Assembly: GCF_006494655.1 (NCBI RefSeq)
Contig: NZ_VHIM01000002.1
Coordinates: 248,001-312,000, forward strand
Direction: 5' to 3'
Source of the DNA: Arthrobacter agilis
GTDB taxonomy: Bacteria; Actinomycetota; Actinomycetes; Actinomycetales; Micrococcaceae
Length of the DNA: 64,000 nt
In this document: positions 54,349-63,834 of the stretch, in pieces
Layout: every line of letters begins with the position of its first letter
Numbering within the stretch: the first letter of the stretch is position 1
Program-made: the position numbers and the translations under genes
Notes under the pieces: generated by a model
Told to the model about the DNA's origin: nothing
Databases searched by the model: none
Seen by the model: the letters and a program-made list of their open reading frames with translations, nothing else

Positions 54349-54696
54349 GTGACCTACGTAATCGCGCAGCCATGCGTGGATGTCAAGGACAAGGCCTGTA
54401 TCGAGGAATGCCCTGTCGACTGCATCTATGAGGGCGAGCGATCGCTCTACATCCACCCCGACGAGTGCGTGGACTGCGGCGCCTGCGAGCCCGTGTGCCC
54501 GGTGGAGGCCATCTACTACGAGGACGACACCCCCGAGCAGTGGGCCGAGTACTACAAGGCGAACGTCGAGTTCTTCGACGTTCCGGCGCCCACCGGGGAC
54601 GCTCTCGGTTCGCCCGGCGGCGCCGCGAAGGTCGGCAACGCCGGCTTCGACCACCCGATCATCGCGGCCCTCCCGCCCCAGAACCAGCCGGCGTAG
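54349..54696 (+). CDS. fdxA: Seven-iron ferredoxin FdxA
   Basis: A 115-residue ferredoxin. The Cys ligands appear in PCVDVKDKACIEECPVDC and in DECVDCGACEPVCPVEA, the pattern of a 3Fe-4S plus 4Fe-4S protein of the high-GC Gram-positive FdxA type. The GTG start is supported by AGGAAAGG upstream and by the conserved VTYVIAQPC N-terminus; a longer in-frame form is not. It carries electrons to cytochromes P450 and other oxidoreductases. dapC begins directly after its stop, as in other actinobacteria. Confidence 0.93.
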   Translation: MTYVIAQPCVDVKDKACIEECPVDCIYEGERSLYIHPDECVDCGACEPVCPVEAIYYEDDTPEQWAEYYKANVEFFDVPAPTGDALGSPGGAAKVGNAGFDHPIIAALPPQNQPA

Positions 54697-55851
54697 GTGG
54701 GTCCCGGCGAGCCGGAGGTCACCGGCCTGAACCTGCCGGAGTACCCGTGGGACGCCATGGCGCCCTATCAGGCCATCGCGGCGAAGCATCCCGACGGCGT
54801 GGTCGATCTCTCCATCGGGACGCCCGTCGATCCGACACCGGGCCTCATCCAGGCCGCCCTCGCCTCGGCTGCGGATGCCCACGGGTACCCGACCACGCAC
54901 GGCACGCTCGCGCTCCGCACCGCGATCGGGCAGTGGTTCGCCCGTAGACGCGGGGTTCCGGGCCTCGACCCGCAGGACATCCTGCCGACGGTCGGCTCGA
55001 AGGAACTCGTCGCCTGGCTGCCGCTCCTGCTCGGGCTGGGCGCAGGCGACGTCGTCGTGCGTCCCACCGTCGCCTATCCCACCTACGACATCGGTGCCCA
55101 CCTCGCAGGGGCCACGCCCGTAGCGGCGGATTCGCTCGCCGACCTCCCGGCGGACGTCCGCGGCAGGGTGAGGCTCGTCTGGATCAACTCACCCGGCAAT
55201 CCGACGGGGAACGTACTGGGCGTGGACACGCTCCGGACGATCGTGGGGGAAGCCCGCGCGCTCGGCGCCGTCGTCGCCTCCGACGAGTGCTACGGCGAGC
55301 TGGGCTGGGGTGCCTGGGACCCGGCCGACGGCGGCGAGGCGGTCCCGAGCGTGCTCGACCCTCGCGTCTCCGGCGGCTCGCACCGCGGACTCCTGGCCGT
55401 GTACTCCCTGAGCAAGCAGTCCAACCTGGCAGGGTACCGTGCGGCCTTCACCGCGGGGGATCCGGACCTCATCCGGAGCCTCGTGAACTCGCGCAAGCAT
55501 GCCGGGATGATCGTGCCCTATCCCGTCCAGGAGGCCATGCGGGTCGCCGTCGCCGACGACGCCCACGTCGCGGCCCAGAAGGACGTGTACCGACGGCGCC
55601 GCGCCCTGCTCGTACCCGCGCTGGAAGCGGCGGGCTTCACGATCGAGCAGTCCGTGGCCGGTCTCTACCTGTGGGCCTCCAACGGCAGGTCCACCTGGGA
55701 GACGATCGGCCGCCTCGCGGAGCGCGGGATCCTCGCCGGACCAGGGGTGTTCTACGGTGCGGCGGGAGAGGGTTTCATCCGGGTGGCGCTGACCGGCAGC
55801 GACGAGAGGATCCGCGCTGCCGTCGACCGGCTGGCAGACGCCCCACGCTGA
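54697..55851 (+). CDS. dapC: Succinyldiaminopimelate transaminase
   Basis: A 384-residue class I aminotransferase. It has NSPGNPTG, SDECYGELG and YSLSKQSNLAGYR with the pyridoxal-phosphate Lys. DapC moves an amino group from glutamate to N-succinyl-2-amino-6-oxopimelate in the succinylase branch of lysine and diaminopimelate synthesis. The GTG start is in the base directly after the fdxA stop. The dapD and dapE genes for adjacent steps are a few kilobases downstream in the same window. The acyl group (succinyl) is inferred from these neighbours. Confidence 0.93.
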   Translation: MGPGEPEVTGLNLPEYPWDAMAPYQAIAAKHPDGVVDLSIGTPVDPTPGLIQAALASAADAHGYPTTHGTLALRTAIGQWFARRRGVPGLDPQDILPTVGSKELVAWLPLLLGLGAGDVVVRPTVAYPTYDIGAHLAGATPVAADSLADLPADVRGRVRLVWINSPGNPTGNVLGVDTLRTIVGEARALGAVVASDECYGELGWGAWDPADGGEAVPSVLDPRVSGGSHRGLLAVYSLSKQSNLAGYRAAFTAGDPDLIRSLVNSRKHAGMIVPYPVQEAMRVAVADDAHVAAQKDVYRRRRALLVPALEAAGFTIEQSVAGLYLWASNGRSTWETIGRLAERGILAGPGVFYGAAGEGFIRVALTGSDERIRAAVDRLADAPR

Positions 55852-56013
55852 GGTCCCTGCCATTGCTGTTCGACAACGAAGCCCGGCAGGATTAGCGATG
55901 GAGGGCTACCGGACGGTAGCGTTTCAGCTGACTGTGCGATTGCCGGAGACGCGTGTCCTCCTGCGTAGCGATGATTGTGGCGACCCCTCGCTCCAGCTCC
56001 TGAAGGAGAATCA
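55852..56013 (+). promoter_or_regulatory. Promoter region of gltA
   Basis: TAGCGT at 55917-55922 is a likely -10, giving a leader of about 85 bases. GAAGGAGA lies six bases before the ATG. Confidence 0.4.
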
Positions 56014-57297
56014 ATGACAGAGCAGAATGCTGCCTCCCTGCACTATGACGGCGGGGAACTCAGCCTGCCACTGGTGCCCGCGGCCGAAGGCAACAACGGC
56101 TACGACGTCTCGAAGCTGCTGAAGCAGACGGGCCAGGTCACCTTCGACCCCGGGTTCATGAACACCGCGGCCACCACGTCCGCCATCACCTACATCGACG
56201 GTGACGCCGGGATCCTGCGCTACCGCGGCTACCCCATCGAGGAACTGGCCAAGAACTCGAGCTTCCTCGAGGTCTCCTACCTCCTCATCTACGGCAACCT
56301 GCCCACGCCCGAGGAGCTCTCGGGGTTCGACGGCCGCATCCGCCGCCACACGCTGCTCCACGAGGAGCTCAAGGGCTTCTTCGGCGGCTTCCCACGGGAC
56401 GCGCACCCCATGCCCGTGCTGTCCTCCGCGGTCTCGGCGCTGTCCACGTTCTACCAGGACTCCCTCGATCCGTTCGACGACGAGCAGGTGGAGCTCTCCA
56501 CGTTCCGCCTCATGGCGAAGCTGCCCGTCATCGCCGCCTACGCGCACAAGAAGTCCATCGGCCAGCCGATGCTCTACCCGGACAACTCCATGAACCTGGT
56601 GGAGAACTTCCTGCGGCTCTCGTTCGGTCTTCCCGCCGAGCCGTACGACCTCGATCCGATGATGGTCAAGGCACTCGACCTGCTGCTCATCCTGCACGCC
56701 GATCACGAGCAGAACTGCTCGACGTCGACCGTCCGCCTCGTCGGCAGTTCGAACGCGAACATGTTCGCGTCCGTGTCGGCCGGCATCAACGCCCTTTTCG
56801 GCCCGCTGCACGGCGGCGCGAACGAGGCCGTGCTGAACATGCTCCGCGACATCAAGGCCAAGGGCATGCAGCCCGAGGACTTCATGGAGAAGGTCAAGAA
56901 CAAGGAAGACGGCGTGAAGCTCATGGGCTTCGGACACCGCGTCTACAAGAACTACGATCCGCGCGCGAAGATCGTGAAGGCCACGGCGCACGACATCCTC
57001 AGCAAGCTCGGCGGCAACGACGAGCTGCTGGACATCGCCATGCGGCTCGAGGAGAAGGCGCTGGCGGACGACTACTTCATCGAGCGCAAGCTGTACCCGA
57101 ACGTGGACTTCTACACGGGCCTCATCTACAAGGCCATGGGATTCCCGGAGAAGATGTTCACCGTCCTGTTCGCCATCGGACGCCTGCCGGGCTGGATCGC
57201 GCAGTGGCGCGAGATGATGCAGGACCCCCAGACGAAGATCGGTCGTCCGCGGCAGCTCTACACGGGTGAGGGCGAACGCCACTACCCCGCGAGCTAG
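56014..57297 (+). CDS. gltA: Citrate synthase
   Basis: A 427-residue type II citrate synthase. The catalytic residues are His in HADHEQNCSTST, His in GFGHRVYKNYD and Asp in PNVDFYTG. The NADH/AMP-sensing N-terminal extension typical of hexameric Gram-negative GltA is only partly present, and the protein ends in ERHYPAS. It condenses oxaloacetate with acetyl-CoA in the TCA cycle. The ATG has GAAGGAGA in good position; an in-frame ATG 13 codons upstream is unlikely. It is convergent with galE and separated by a 25-bp hairpin. Confidence 0.95.
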   Translation: MTEQNAASLHYDGGELSLPLVPAAEGNNGYDVSKLLKQTGQVTFDPGFMNTAATTSAITYIDGDAGILRYRGYPIEELAKNSSFLEVSYLLIYGNLPTPEELSGFDGRIRRHTLLHEELKGFFGGFPRDAHPMPVLSSAVSALSTFYQDSLDPFDDEQVELSTFRLMAKLPVIAAYAHKKSIGQPMLYPDNSMNLVENFLRLSFGLPAEPYDLDPMMVKALDLLLILHADHEQNCSTSTVRLVGSSNANMFASVSAGINALFGPLHGGANEAVLNMLRDIKAKGMQPEDFMEKVKNKEDGVKLMGFGHRVYKNYDPRAKIVKATAHDILSKLGGNDELLDIAMRLEEKALADDYFIERKLYPNVDFYTGLIYKAMGFPEKMFTVLFAIGRLPGWIAQWREMMQDPQTKIGRPRQLYTGEGERHYPAS

Positions 57298-57310
57298 CAG
57301 CTCGGCCCGA

Positions 57311-57364
57311 CCGGTACGACGACGGCCGCCCACCTCTGCAGGTGGGCGGCCGTCGTCGTACCGG
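57311..57364. terminator. 25-bp perfect hairpin between gltA and galE
   Basis: Bases 57311-57335 pair completely with 57340-57364 around a four-base loop. It serves both convergent genes (gltA stop 57297, galE stop 57371). This is one of the longest perfect stems in the window. Confidence 0.85.
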
Positions 57365-57370
57365 TGTGGG

Positions 57371-58399
57371 TCAGGAGTCCTCGGGCGCGGTCGCGTATCC
57401 CTGCGGGTTGTTCCTCTGCCAGCGCCAGTGGTCCTCGCACATCTCGGCGAGCGTGCGGGTGGCGGACCAACCGAGATCGGCGAGGGCGGACGACGGGTCG
57501 GCGTAGCTCACGGCTGCGTCGCCCGGGCGTCGGGGGGCGAACTCGTAGGGGACCTCTCGACCTACCGCGGCGGAGAAGGCGGCGAGGACCTCGAGGACCG
57601 AGGAGCCGTTGCCCGTGCCGAGGTTCCACGTATGCACACCGCCGTACGCCACGAGGTAGTCGAGGGCCGCGAGGTGGCCCGCAGCCAGGTCGACGACGTG
57701 GATGTAGTCGCGCACACCCGTCCCGTCGGGCGTCGGGTAGTCGTTGCCGAACACCAGGACCTTCTCCCGGCGTCCCACGGCCACCTGCGCCACGAACGGC
57801 AGGAGATTGTTGGGGACGCCGGTGGGGTCCTCCCCGATGGTGCCGGAGGCGTGGGCGCCCACGGGGTTGAAGTAGCGCAGCAGGGCGATGCTCCAGCGGG
57901 GATCGGCCGCGCCGAGGTCGCTCAGGATGTCCTCGATCTGCTCCTTCGTGCGCCCGTACGGGTTCACGGCGTCGAGCGGCAGCTTCTCCGTCAGCGGTAC
58001 CTCCTCCGAGGCGCCGTACACGGTGGCGGACGAACTGAACACGATGGTGCGGACGCCGGCGTCGTCCATGACGCGCAGCAGATTCAGCGTGCCGCCCACG
58101 TTGTTGTGGTAGTAGTACAGCGGCTTGTCCACCGACTCCCCGACGGCCTTGAGCCCCGCGAAATGGATGACGGCGTCCACCTCCTCCGCCGCGAAGATCT
58201 CCCGCAGTGCCGCCTCGTCGAGGAGGTCCGCCCGGTAGAAGACCGGTGCCCGGCCTGCCAGATCCGTGACGCGCCGAAGCGAGGTCTCGGTGGAGTTGAG
58301 CAGGTTGTCGACCACAACCACGTCGTGGCCGTTCTCGAGCAGTGTCAGGACGGTGTGCGAGCCGATATAGCCGCTGCCACCGGTAACGAGGATTCTCAT
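57371..58399 (-). CDS. galE: UDP-glucose 4-epimerase
   Basis: A 342-residue short-chain dehydrogenase-like epimerase. It shows the NAD-binding GGSGYIGSH (7-15), the catalytic Ser in SSSATVYG and the YGRTK pair (Tyr/Lys). It interconverts UDP-glucose and UDP-galactose. The ATG is leaderless: TAGGAT (58406-58411, minus strand) ends six bases before it. It stands alone between gltA and an unknown gene. Confidence 0.95.
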   Translation of the reverse strand: MRILVTGGSGYIGSHTVLTLLENGHDVVVVDNLLNSTETSLRRVTDLAGRAPVFYRADLLDEAALREIFAAEEVDAVIHFAGLKAVGESVDKPLYYYHNNVGGTLNLLRVMDDAGVRTIVFSSSATVYGASEEVPLTEKLPLDAVNPYGRTKEQIEDILSDLGAADPRWSIALLRYFNPVGAHASGTIGEDPTGVPNNLLPFVAQVAVGRREKVLVFGNDYPTPDGTGVRDYIHVVDLAAGHLAALDYLVAYGGVHTWNLGTGNGSSVLEVLAAFSAAVGREVPYEFAPRRPGDAAVSYADPSSALADLGWSATRTLAEMCEDHWRWQRNNPQGYATAPEDS

Positions 58400-58405
58400 G
58401 ATCCC

Positions 58406-58411
58406 ATCCTA
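58406..58411 (-). promoter_or_regulatory. -10 box of a leaderless start (TAGGAT) for galE
   Basis: On the minus strand TAGGAT is followed by six bases and the ATG. No ribosome site is present. Confidence 0.5.
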
Positions 58412-58525
58412 GGTGGGCTCCGGGACGGCTCCGGGGAGCGACTCCTCCGACCGCTCCCCGGCCTCTGGAGCGCCGCCGGTCCGGGGTCTACTGTAGGAGC
58501 AGCCTGACCGGTATGAAGGAGGCCC

Positions 58526-59140
58526 ATGTCGTACACCGAGTCCGGATACAGCACGTACTTCACCGTCGACACCTCGGAAGTACTGCTCGTGGCCCTGTAC
58601 CTCCGCGACAGCGCCGGACTCCGCGGCGCGGGCAGGCCGGCGTTGCCACCCCTCATCCCCGCGGTCCGCAGGGTGGAGACGAGGCGCCTCACGGAGCCCG
58701 TCGGCGGGCAGGCGGCCCTGCGGGTCGAATGGGAGGCGTGGTGGCACGAGCTGCTGCGCCACCGCGTGTACGACGCCGTCCTGCCCGCGCCGCCGCTCTT
58801 CGAGGCGCTGAACGGCATGGAGTCCCTGAAGGCACTGCTGCGGGCACACTTCGGCGCGGCGATGGCGTGGGCGCAGGAGAGATGTGCCGAATACGCGCTG
58901 CACGCCGGGTCGCGCGGCGCGGAGAGCATGGAATACCTCCTCGCGCGCATCATCCAGGAACGGGAACTCGAACTGGGCCGTGCCTCGCGCCGCTTCACGC
59001 TCCAGGTGGTGGAGTTGCCGCTCGGCGTGCGGCGCGCCTGGTGGGTGGAACCGGAGACACTGCTCATGTGCCAGGAGCTGTTCGACGACGAGCGGTCCTT
59101 CCGGAGCTACGTGGAACCCGTCGTCAGGATGCTGGCCTGA
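58526..59140 (+). CDS. Hypothetical protein, 204 residues
   Basis: I do not recognise a characterised family. The protein begins MSYTESGYSTYFTVDTSEVL, with helical stretches such as VEWEAWWHELLRHRVYDAVL and a C-terminal helix (EPVVRMLA). There are no signal peptide, membrane or catalytic motifs. GGAGG six bases before the ATG supports the start. It is divergent from galE and convergent with the secreted protein that follows. Likely a conserved actinobacterial protein of unknown role. Confidence 0.6.
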   Translation: MSYTESGYSTYFTVDTSEVLLVALYLRDSAGLRGAGRPALPPLIPAVRRVETRRLTEPVGGQAALRVEWEAWWHELLRHRVYDAVLPAPPLFEALNGMESLKALLRAHFGAAMAWAQERCAEYALHAGSRGAESMEYLLARIIQERELELGRASRRFTLQVVELPLGVRRAWWVEPETLLMCQELFDDERSFRSYVEPVVRMLA

Positions 59141-59170
59141 GCAGGAGCAGGAGCAGGAGGCGCACGGTCG

Positions 59171-60049
59171 TCAGGGCGTGACGCCCGCGACCTCGACGGT
59201 GAGGACGCCCGGTTCCGAGGCCGTCTGGGACCAGCCGCCCTCCGCGCGGTCCCAGGCGAGACCGGAGTACGCCACCGAGGTGATGTGCAGCATCGAGGCA
59301 TTCGCGACGGCCCACTGTGCGGTCGCCCAGCCGAGTGTCCCCGAGACGTCGAGCGTGAGTCGCGTGCCGTCCACGGCGCCGCCGAGCGGGCCGAAGATCT
59401 CGTCGGCCGCTGTCGACACGGCCAGGGCGTCCCCGGCTCCCGTGGGCGCGCGCAGGGTGCAGTTCATCGAGGCGGGGGAGTTGCCCGTCAGGGCGGAGGC
59501 GAAGGCACGCCCCTCCGGCTCGTGGTCCGCGTACGCCTCCGGATAGGCCGAGCGCTGCACGGTCTGCGCTGCCTCCGTGATCGGGAGCGTCTCGTACCCC
59601 GGGACCTGGACGAGTGCATCGTAGAAGGCGCTCGTGGCGTAGAGCGGCGTCATGACCTGTTCCTCGGTGCCCCAGCCCTGAGAGGGTCGCTGCTGGAAGA
59701 GTCCGCGGGAGTCCGGTCCGGCGTCGTCCCCGTAGTCGATGTTCTCGAGCCGGGACTCCTGGATGGCGGTGGCGATCGCGATCGACGCCGCCCGCGCCGG
59801 GAGCCCGCGGTTCACGGCGACCCCCGAGATCAATGCGGCGTTGCCGGTCTGCTCCGGCGTCAGTTCGAAGGTGTCCGGCCCGACCGTCGCGCTGCAGCGT
59901 TCGCGGACCAGGATCTCGCTGCGGTCGAGCTGTCCGAGCGCGACCACCGAGCCCCCGACGACGACCGCGGCGAGGGCGGTGAGCATGGCTCCCGTGCGGA
60001 GCCGACGCCTGCGCCGACGGACGGCGGCGGAGGGCTGCCTGGGGGACAT
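59171..60049 (-). CDS. Secreted/anchored lysozyme-like protein
   Basis: A 292-residue protein with a highly basic N-terminus (residues 9-17) and one membrane anchor (about 22-39), then an extracytoplasmic domain with the stretch ATAIQESRLENIDYGDDAGPDSRGLFQQRPSQGWG, where the Glu is placed as in lysozyme/transglycosylase-like folds. The remainder has repeated aromatic/Gly-rich motifs. A peptidoglycan-cleaving role is probable but not proven. It starts three bases after the dapD stop on the same strand and lacks its own ribosome site, suggesting coupled translation. Confidence 0.65.
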   Translation of the reverse strand: MSPRQPSAAVRRRRRRLRTGAMLTALAAVVVGGSVVALGQLDRSEILVRERCSATVGPDTFELTPEQTGNAALISGVAVNRGLPARAASIAIATAIQESRLENIDYGDDAGPDSRGLFQQRPSQGWGTEEQVMTPLYATSAFYDALVQVPGYETLPITEAAQTVQRSAYPEAYADHEPEGRAFASALTGNSPASMNCTLRAPTGAGDALAVSTAADEIFGPLGGAVDGTRLTLDVSGTLGWATAQWAVANASMLHITSVAYSGLAWDRAEGGWSQTASEPGVLTVEVAGVTP

Positions 60050-60052
60050 GCG

Positions 60053-61033
60053 TCAGTTGGCGTGCAGGGCCGGGTTGAGCGCGATGCCCTCTCCCGTGCG
60101 GGGCCGCGCCTCGACGGCACCCGTGGTGGAGTTCCGCAGGAAGAGGATGCCCGCTTCCCCGGAGAGCGCCGTGGCCTTGACGATGGCGCCGTCCTGCAGG
60201 GTCACCTTCGTGCCCGCCGTCAGGTAGAGCCCGGCCTCCACGACGCAATCGTCGCCGAGGGAGATCCCGACCCCGGATTCGGCCCCGAGCAGGCAGCGTT
60301 CACCGATGGTGATGCGCTGCTTCCCGCCACCCGAGAGGGTGCCCATGATCGAGGCGCCGCCGCCGACGTCGGAACCATCACCGACCACCACCCCGGCGGA
60401 GATGCGGCCCTCCACCATGGAGTGGCCGAGGGTGCCCGCGTTGAAGTTCACAAATCCCTCGTGCATGACGGTGGTGCCCTCGGCGAGGTGCGCTCCGAGT
60501 CGTACGCGATCGGCGTCGGCGATGCGGACTCCCGCGGGGACCACGTAGTCGGCCATGCGCGGGAACTTGTCGATGCCGTGGACGGCGACGGGGCCACGCG
60601 ACCGGAGGGCTGCACGGACGGTCTCGAAGCCGTCGACGGCGGCAGGACCGTGGTTCGTCCAGACCACGGTGGCGAGGAGCCCGAAGACGCCGTCGAGATT
60701 GACGGTATTGGGCTGCACGAGCCGGTGGGAGAGGAGGTGGAGCCTGAGGTACGCGTCCTCCGTGCCGGTCGGCGCGGCATCGGGATCGATGGTCAGGTCG
60801 ACGACTCGCTGGGAGACGTTGCGGGCGTCGTCCGTCCCTGCCGACGCAAGGTCCTCGAGGGTCGTGCGGAGCGCGCCGCGGCCGCCGGCGTCGAGGGCGT
60901 CCTCGCCGATCCACGGCGCCGGGAACCAGGTGTCGAGGACCGTGCCGTCCGGCGTGACGGTCGCGAGACCCAGGCCGCCGGCCGTCCGCCGTCGGGTTTC
61001 GGGCATGGGGGAGTCCGGGGAGGAAGGCGTCAT
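60053..61033 (-). CDS. dapD: 2,3,4,5-tetrahydropyridine-2,6-dicarboxylate N-succinyltransferase
   Basis: A 326-residue actinobacterial DapD. An N-terminal domain of about 150 residues is followed by the left-handed beta-helix built of hexapeptide repeats (for example [20 protein letters not shown], then [17 protein letters not shown] and [16 protein letters not shown]). It adds a succinyl group to tetrahydrodipicolinate in lysine/diaminopimelate synthesis. The ATG is seven bases after TAGACT and has no ribosome site, so the mRNA is probably leaderless. It is divergent from dapE with only 33 bases between the start codons. Confidence 0.93.
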   Translation of the reverse strand: MTPSSPDSPMPETRRRTAGGLGLATVTPDGTVLDTWFPAPWIGEDALDAGGRGALRTTLEDLASAGTDDARNVSQRVVDLTIDPDAAPTGTEDAYLRLHLLSHRLVQPNTVNLDGVFGLLATVVWTNHGPAAVDGFETVRAALRSRGPVAVHGIDKFPRMADYVVPAGVRIADADRVRLGAHLAEGTTVMHEGFVNFNAGTLGHSMVEGRISAGVVVGDGSDVGGGASIMGTLSGGGKQRITIGERCLLGAESGVGISLGDDCVVEAGLYLTAGTKVTLQDGAIVKATALSGEAGILFLRNSTTGAVEARPRTGEGIALNPALHAN

Positions 61034-61066
61034 GGGCAGCAGTCTACCGAGGGATAGGGTGGCAGC
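61034..61066. promoter_or_regulatory. Overlapping divergent promoters of dapD and dapE
   Basis: The dapD -10 is TAGACT (61041-61046, minus strand) and the dapE -10 is TAGGGT (61055-61060, plus strand). With 17-base spacers the -35 of each promoter falls on the other gene's start codon. Both transcripts appear leaderless. No TTGACA-like -35 is present on either side. Confidence 0.5.
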
Positions 61067-62158
61067 ATGATTCAGACACCCTCCGCGGAGCTCGATCTGA
61101 CCTCCGACGTGGCCCACCTGACAGCGGTCCTCCTCGATATCGAGAGCGTGTCGGGTGACGAGCGGGGGATCGCCGACGCGATCGAGCGGGCCCTCCGCCC
61201 GCTCGCCCACCTCGAGGTGGTCCGGGACGGTGATTGCGTCATGGCGCGAACGTCGCTCGGACGAAGCGAACGGGTGATCCTCGCCGGCCACATCGACACC
61301 GTCCCCCTCCCGTCGACGGCCGGTTCCAGGGGCACCGTCCCCTCGGTGTGGGACGGCGAGGTCCTCTTCGGTCGGGGTGCGACGGACATGAAGGGCGGCG
61401 TGGCAGTGCAGCTGGCGCTCGCCTCCGCCCTGACCGAGCCGACGCGCGACATCACGTACGTCTTCTACGACCACGAAGAGGTCGAGGCCTCCCTCAGCGG
61501 CCTCGGTCGGGTCGCCGATTCCCATCCGGACTGGCTGGTCGCCGATTTCGCCGTCCTGCTGGAACCGACGGACGGCACGGTGGAAGGCGGCTGCAACGGG
61601 ACCGCGCGGTTCGAGGTCCGCACCGCGGGCAAGGCCTCCCATTCGGCGCGTGCGTGGATGGGTGTGAATGCCATCCACGGTGCAGCCGAGGTCCTCGTGC
61701 GCCTGCGGGACCACGAGCCGGCCACGGTCCACGTCGACGGGCTGGACTACCGGGAGAGCCTCAATGCCGTGAAGATCGTGGGCGGGACCGCGGGCAACGT
61801 CATTCCCGACAGTGCGGTGATCGAGGTCAACTACCGTTTTGCTCCGGACAAGGGACCGGAGCAGGCCGAGGAGTACGTGCGGCAGCTGCTCGAGGGATTC
61901 GACGTCCGGCGGACGGATGTCGCCGCCGGCGCCCGCCCCGGGTTGCAGCATCCGGCCGCAGCCGCCTTCGTCGCGGCCGTCGGAGCGGACCCGAAGCCCA
62001 AGTACGGCTGGACGGACGTGGCGCGGTTCAGTGCCCTCGGCATCCCGGCCGTCAATTTCGGGCCCGGCGACGCTCTCCTCGCGCACACCGACGACGAGCA
62101 CGTCCACGCCGACGCTGTTCGGGCCTGTCTCCGCGCGCTGGTGACCTGGTTGTCCTGA
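61067..62158 (+). CDS. dapE: Succinyl-diaminopimelate desuccinylase
   Basis: A 363-residue M20 metallopeptidase. The metal ligands are in LAGHIDTVP (His), GATDMKGG (Asp), DHEEVE (Glu pair), and near the C-terminus in [16 protein letters not shown] (His). DapE removes the succinyl group from N-succinyl-LL-diaminopimelate. The ATG is six bases after TAGGGT, with no ribosome site. It is divergent from dapD, its partner from an earlier step. The C-terminus ends in LRALVTWLS. Confidence 0.94.
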   Translation: MIQTPSAELDLTSDVAHLTAVLLDIESVSGDERGIADAIERALRPLAHLEVVRDGDCVMARTSLGRSERVILAGHIDTVPLPSTAGSRGTVPSVWDGEVLFGRGATDMKGGVAVQLALASALTEPTRDITYVFYDHEEVEASLSGLGRVADSHPDWLVADFAVLLEPTDGTVEGGCNGTARFEVRTAGKASHSARAWMGVNAIHGAAEVLVRLRDHEPATVHVDGLDYRESLNAVKIVGGTAGNVIPDSAVIEVNYRFAPDKGPEQAEEYVRQLLEGFDVRRTDVAAGARPGLQHPAAAAFVAAVGADPKPKYGWTDVARFSALGIPAVNFGPGDALLAHTDDEHVHADAVRACLRALVTWLS

Positions 62159-62213
62159 GGCGTCGCCCTGCTCGGGCCCTCCCTACCGTCGGTCTCAGCC
62201 TCCCGCGGGGGCG

Positions 62214-63083
62214 TCAGCTCGAGCTGGCGTCCATGGCCAGTGCTTCCCGCGCCACCGGCTTCTGGCCCTTCGCCCTGAAGCTGAGGAGGACCGACAGGCG
62301 GGTCGCGAGGGTGGACAGAGCGAAGTTGATCACGATGAAGATCGTCGCTGCGACAAGCAGCGAGGGGATCACATTGCCCTCGCCGACACCGAGGCGCCGG
62401 GTGTACTGCAGCAGCTCGGGGTAGGTGATGATGAAGCCCAGTGCCGAGTCCTTGAGGATCACGACGAACTGGCTGACCAGGGCCGGCAGCATGGCGACCA
62501 GCGCCTGGGGCACCTCGATGGTGCGCAGCGACTGCGACCGCGTGAGGCCGATCGCCATGCCGGCTTCCCGCTGGCCCCTGGGCAGACCGTGGACCCCCGA
62601 CCGCACCAGTTCGGCGATGACCGAACCGTTGTAGAGGGTCAGGGCGATGATCACGGCGATGAACGGGGCGTCCTGCGGCTGCACCACACCGGACCTGCCG
62701 AGCGCGAGCCAAAAGAAGATCATCATCAGCAGCACGGGCACGGCTCGGAAGAACTCGACGACGGTGCCCGCGATCCACCGGACGGGCGCCAGGTTCGAAA
62801 GGCGGCCGACGCCGAACACCAGGCCGAACGCGACGGCCGTGACGATCGAGATGCCCGCGGCCTGGAGGGTGTTGAGCAGTCCGGGAAGAATGAAGAACTG
62901 CCATGTCCTCGATTCGAGGAAGGGGGACCACATGCTGCCTGTGAGCTGACCGCGCTCGGCAAGGGCCGCGACAACCCACCAGAGGATCGCGAGGGCGATC
63001 AGGACGCCGACGATGTTCCCGATCAGGATGACGCGCCTGGCCCGGGGGCCCGGTGCGTCGAAGAGGACCTGCTGTGCGCTCAT
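62214..63083 (-). CDS. gluD: Glutamate ABC transporter permease GluD
   Basis: A 289-residue amino-acid permease of the HisM type with a hydrophilic N-terminus (about 18 residues), five or six helices and the EAA-like loop (REAGMAIGLTRSQSLRTIEVP). The C-terminal tail is hydrophilic. It is the last gene of the gluBCD run on the minus strand; its ATG overlaps the gluC stop by four bases. With GluC it imports glutamate in corynebacteria and relatives, and by family and order that substrate is likely here. Confidence 0.9.
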   Translation of the reverse strand: MSAQQVLFDAPGPRARRVILIGNIVGVLIALAILWWVVAALAERGQLTGSMWSPFLESRTWQFFILPGLLNTLQAAGISIVTAVAFGLVFGVGRLSNLAPVRWIAGTVVEFFRAVPVLLMMIFFWLALGRSGVVQPQDAPFIAVIIALTLYNGSVIAELVRSGVHGLPRGQREAGMAIGLTRSQSLRTIEVPQALVAMLPALVSQFVVILKDSALGFIITYPELLQYTRRLGVGEGNVIPSLLVAATIFIVINFALSTLATRLSVLLSFRAKGQKPVAREALAMDASSS

Positions 63084-63757
63084 CGGGCCACCGCCAGTTT
63101 CCGTGAGGCCCAGGTGGTGAGGAGGCCGATCGGGATCACGAGGATCACGAACCCCAGGGCGAAGGTGAGGAAGATCGGGATCACGAGGTCCGAGCGGAAC
63201 TCGATCATGGTCTTCATGAGGCTGGAGGACTCGGTCGCCACCGAGCCGGCGGCAGCGACGGTCGAATTCTTGATGAGGGCGATCAGCACATTGCCGAGCG
63301 GGGCGATGGCCCCCCGGAAGGCCTGCGGGAGGATGACGAGGCGGGCCGCGGGGAGGAAGCCGAGACCGATCGCCCGGGCTGCCTCTGCCTGGCCGAGCGG
63401 AACGGTGTTGACACCGCTGCGGATGGCCTCGCACACGAAGGCGGCGTGGTAGAGCGCCAGACCCACGATCGCGATGCGGAACAGGCTGGCGTTCAGGTCA
63501 CCTGCGAGGCTGACCTGCATCACGGAGAACAGCCCGAGGAAGCCGAAGGCCAGGATGATCGTCAACGGGGTATTGCGGAAGATGTTCACGTACGCCGCAC
63601 CGAACCACTGGAGGCTCGGGATCGGGGAGATGCGGAACAGCGCCAGGACGGTGCCGATCACGAGCGCGAAGATCGCCGCCCAGAACGACAGCTGGATGTT
63701 GACCCAGAACGCGGCCGGCACGTCGTAGGTCTCGAACAGCGACAGGTAGTTCTCCAC
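63080..63757 (-). CDS. gluC: Glutamate ABC transporter permease GluC
   Basis: A 225-residue permease with about five helices and the loop EAARAIGLGFLPAARLVILPQAFRG. Size and order match GluC. The ATG is preceded by GAAAGAGG. It sits between gluB (upstream) and gluD, and a stem-loop separates it from gluB. Confidence 0.9.
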   Translation of the reverse strand: MENYLSLFETYDVPAAFWVNIQLSFWAAIFALVIGTVLALFRISPIPSLQWFGAAYVNIFRNTPLTIILAFGFLGLFSVMQVSLAGDLNASLFRIAIVGLALYHAAFVCEAIRSGVNTVPLGQAEAARAIGLGFLPAARLVILPQAFRGAIAPLGNVLIALIKNSTVAAAGSVATESSSLMKTMIEFRSDLVIPIFLTFALGFVILVIPIGLLTTWASRKLAVAR

Positions 63758-63786
63758 GCTTCACCTCTTTCCTGGTGGGAACACGG

Positions 63787-63825
63787 CATTGGTGGGGCAG
63801 CCCTGAGCGGACCACCCCACCAATG
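63787..63825 (-). terminator. Intercistronic stem-loop between gluB and gluC
   Basis: An 11-bp perfect inverted repeat (63787-63797 pairing with 63815-63825) closes a 17-base loop in the gap between the binding-protein gene and the first permease. Such hairpins usually raise the amount of binding protein relative to the permeases. Confidence 0.6.
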
Positions 63826-63834
63826 GAAGCGATG

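Noticed and set aside
57266-58507. A long plus-strand frame opposite galE
   Set aside because: The minus strand encodes a complete GalE with NAD-binding and catalytic motifs; this frame has only antisense character.
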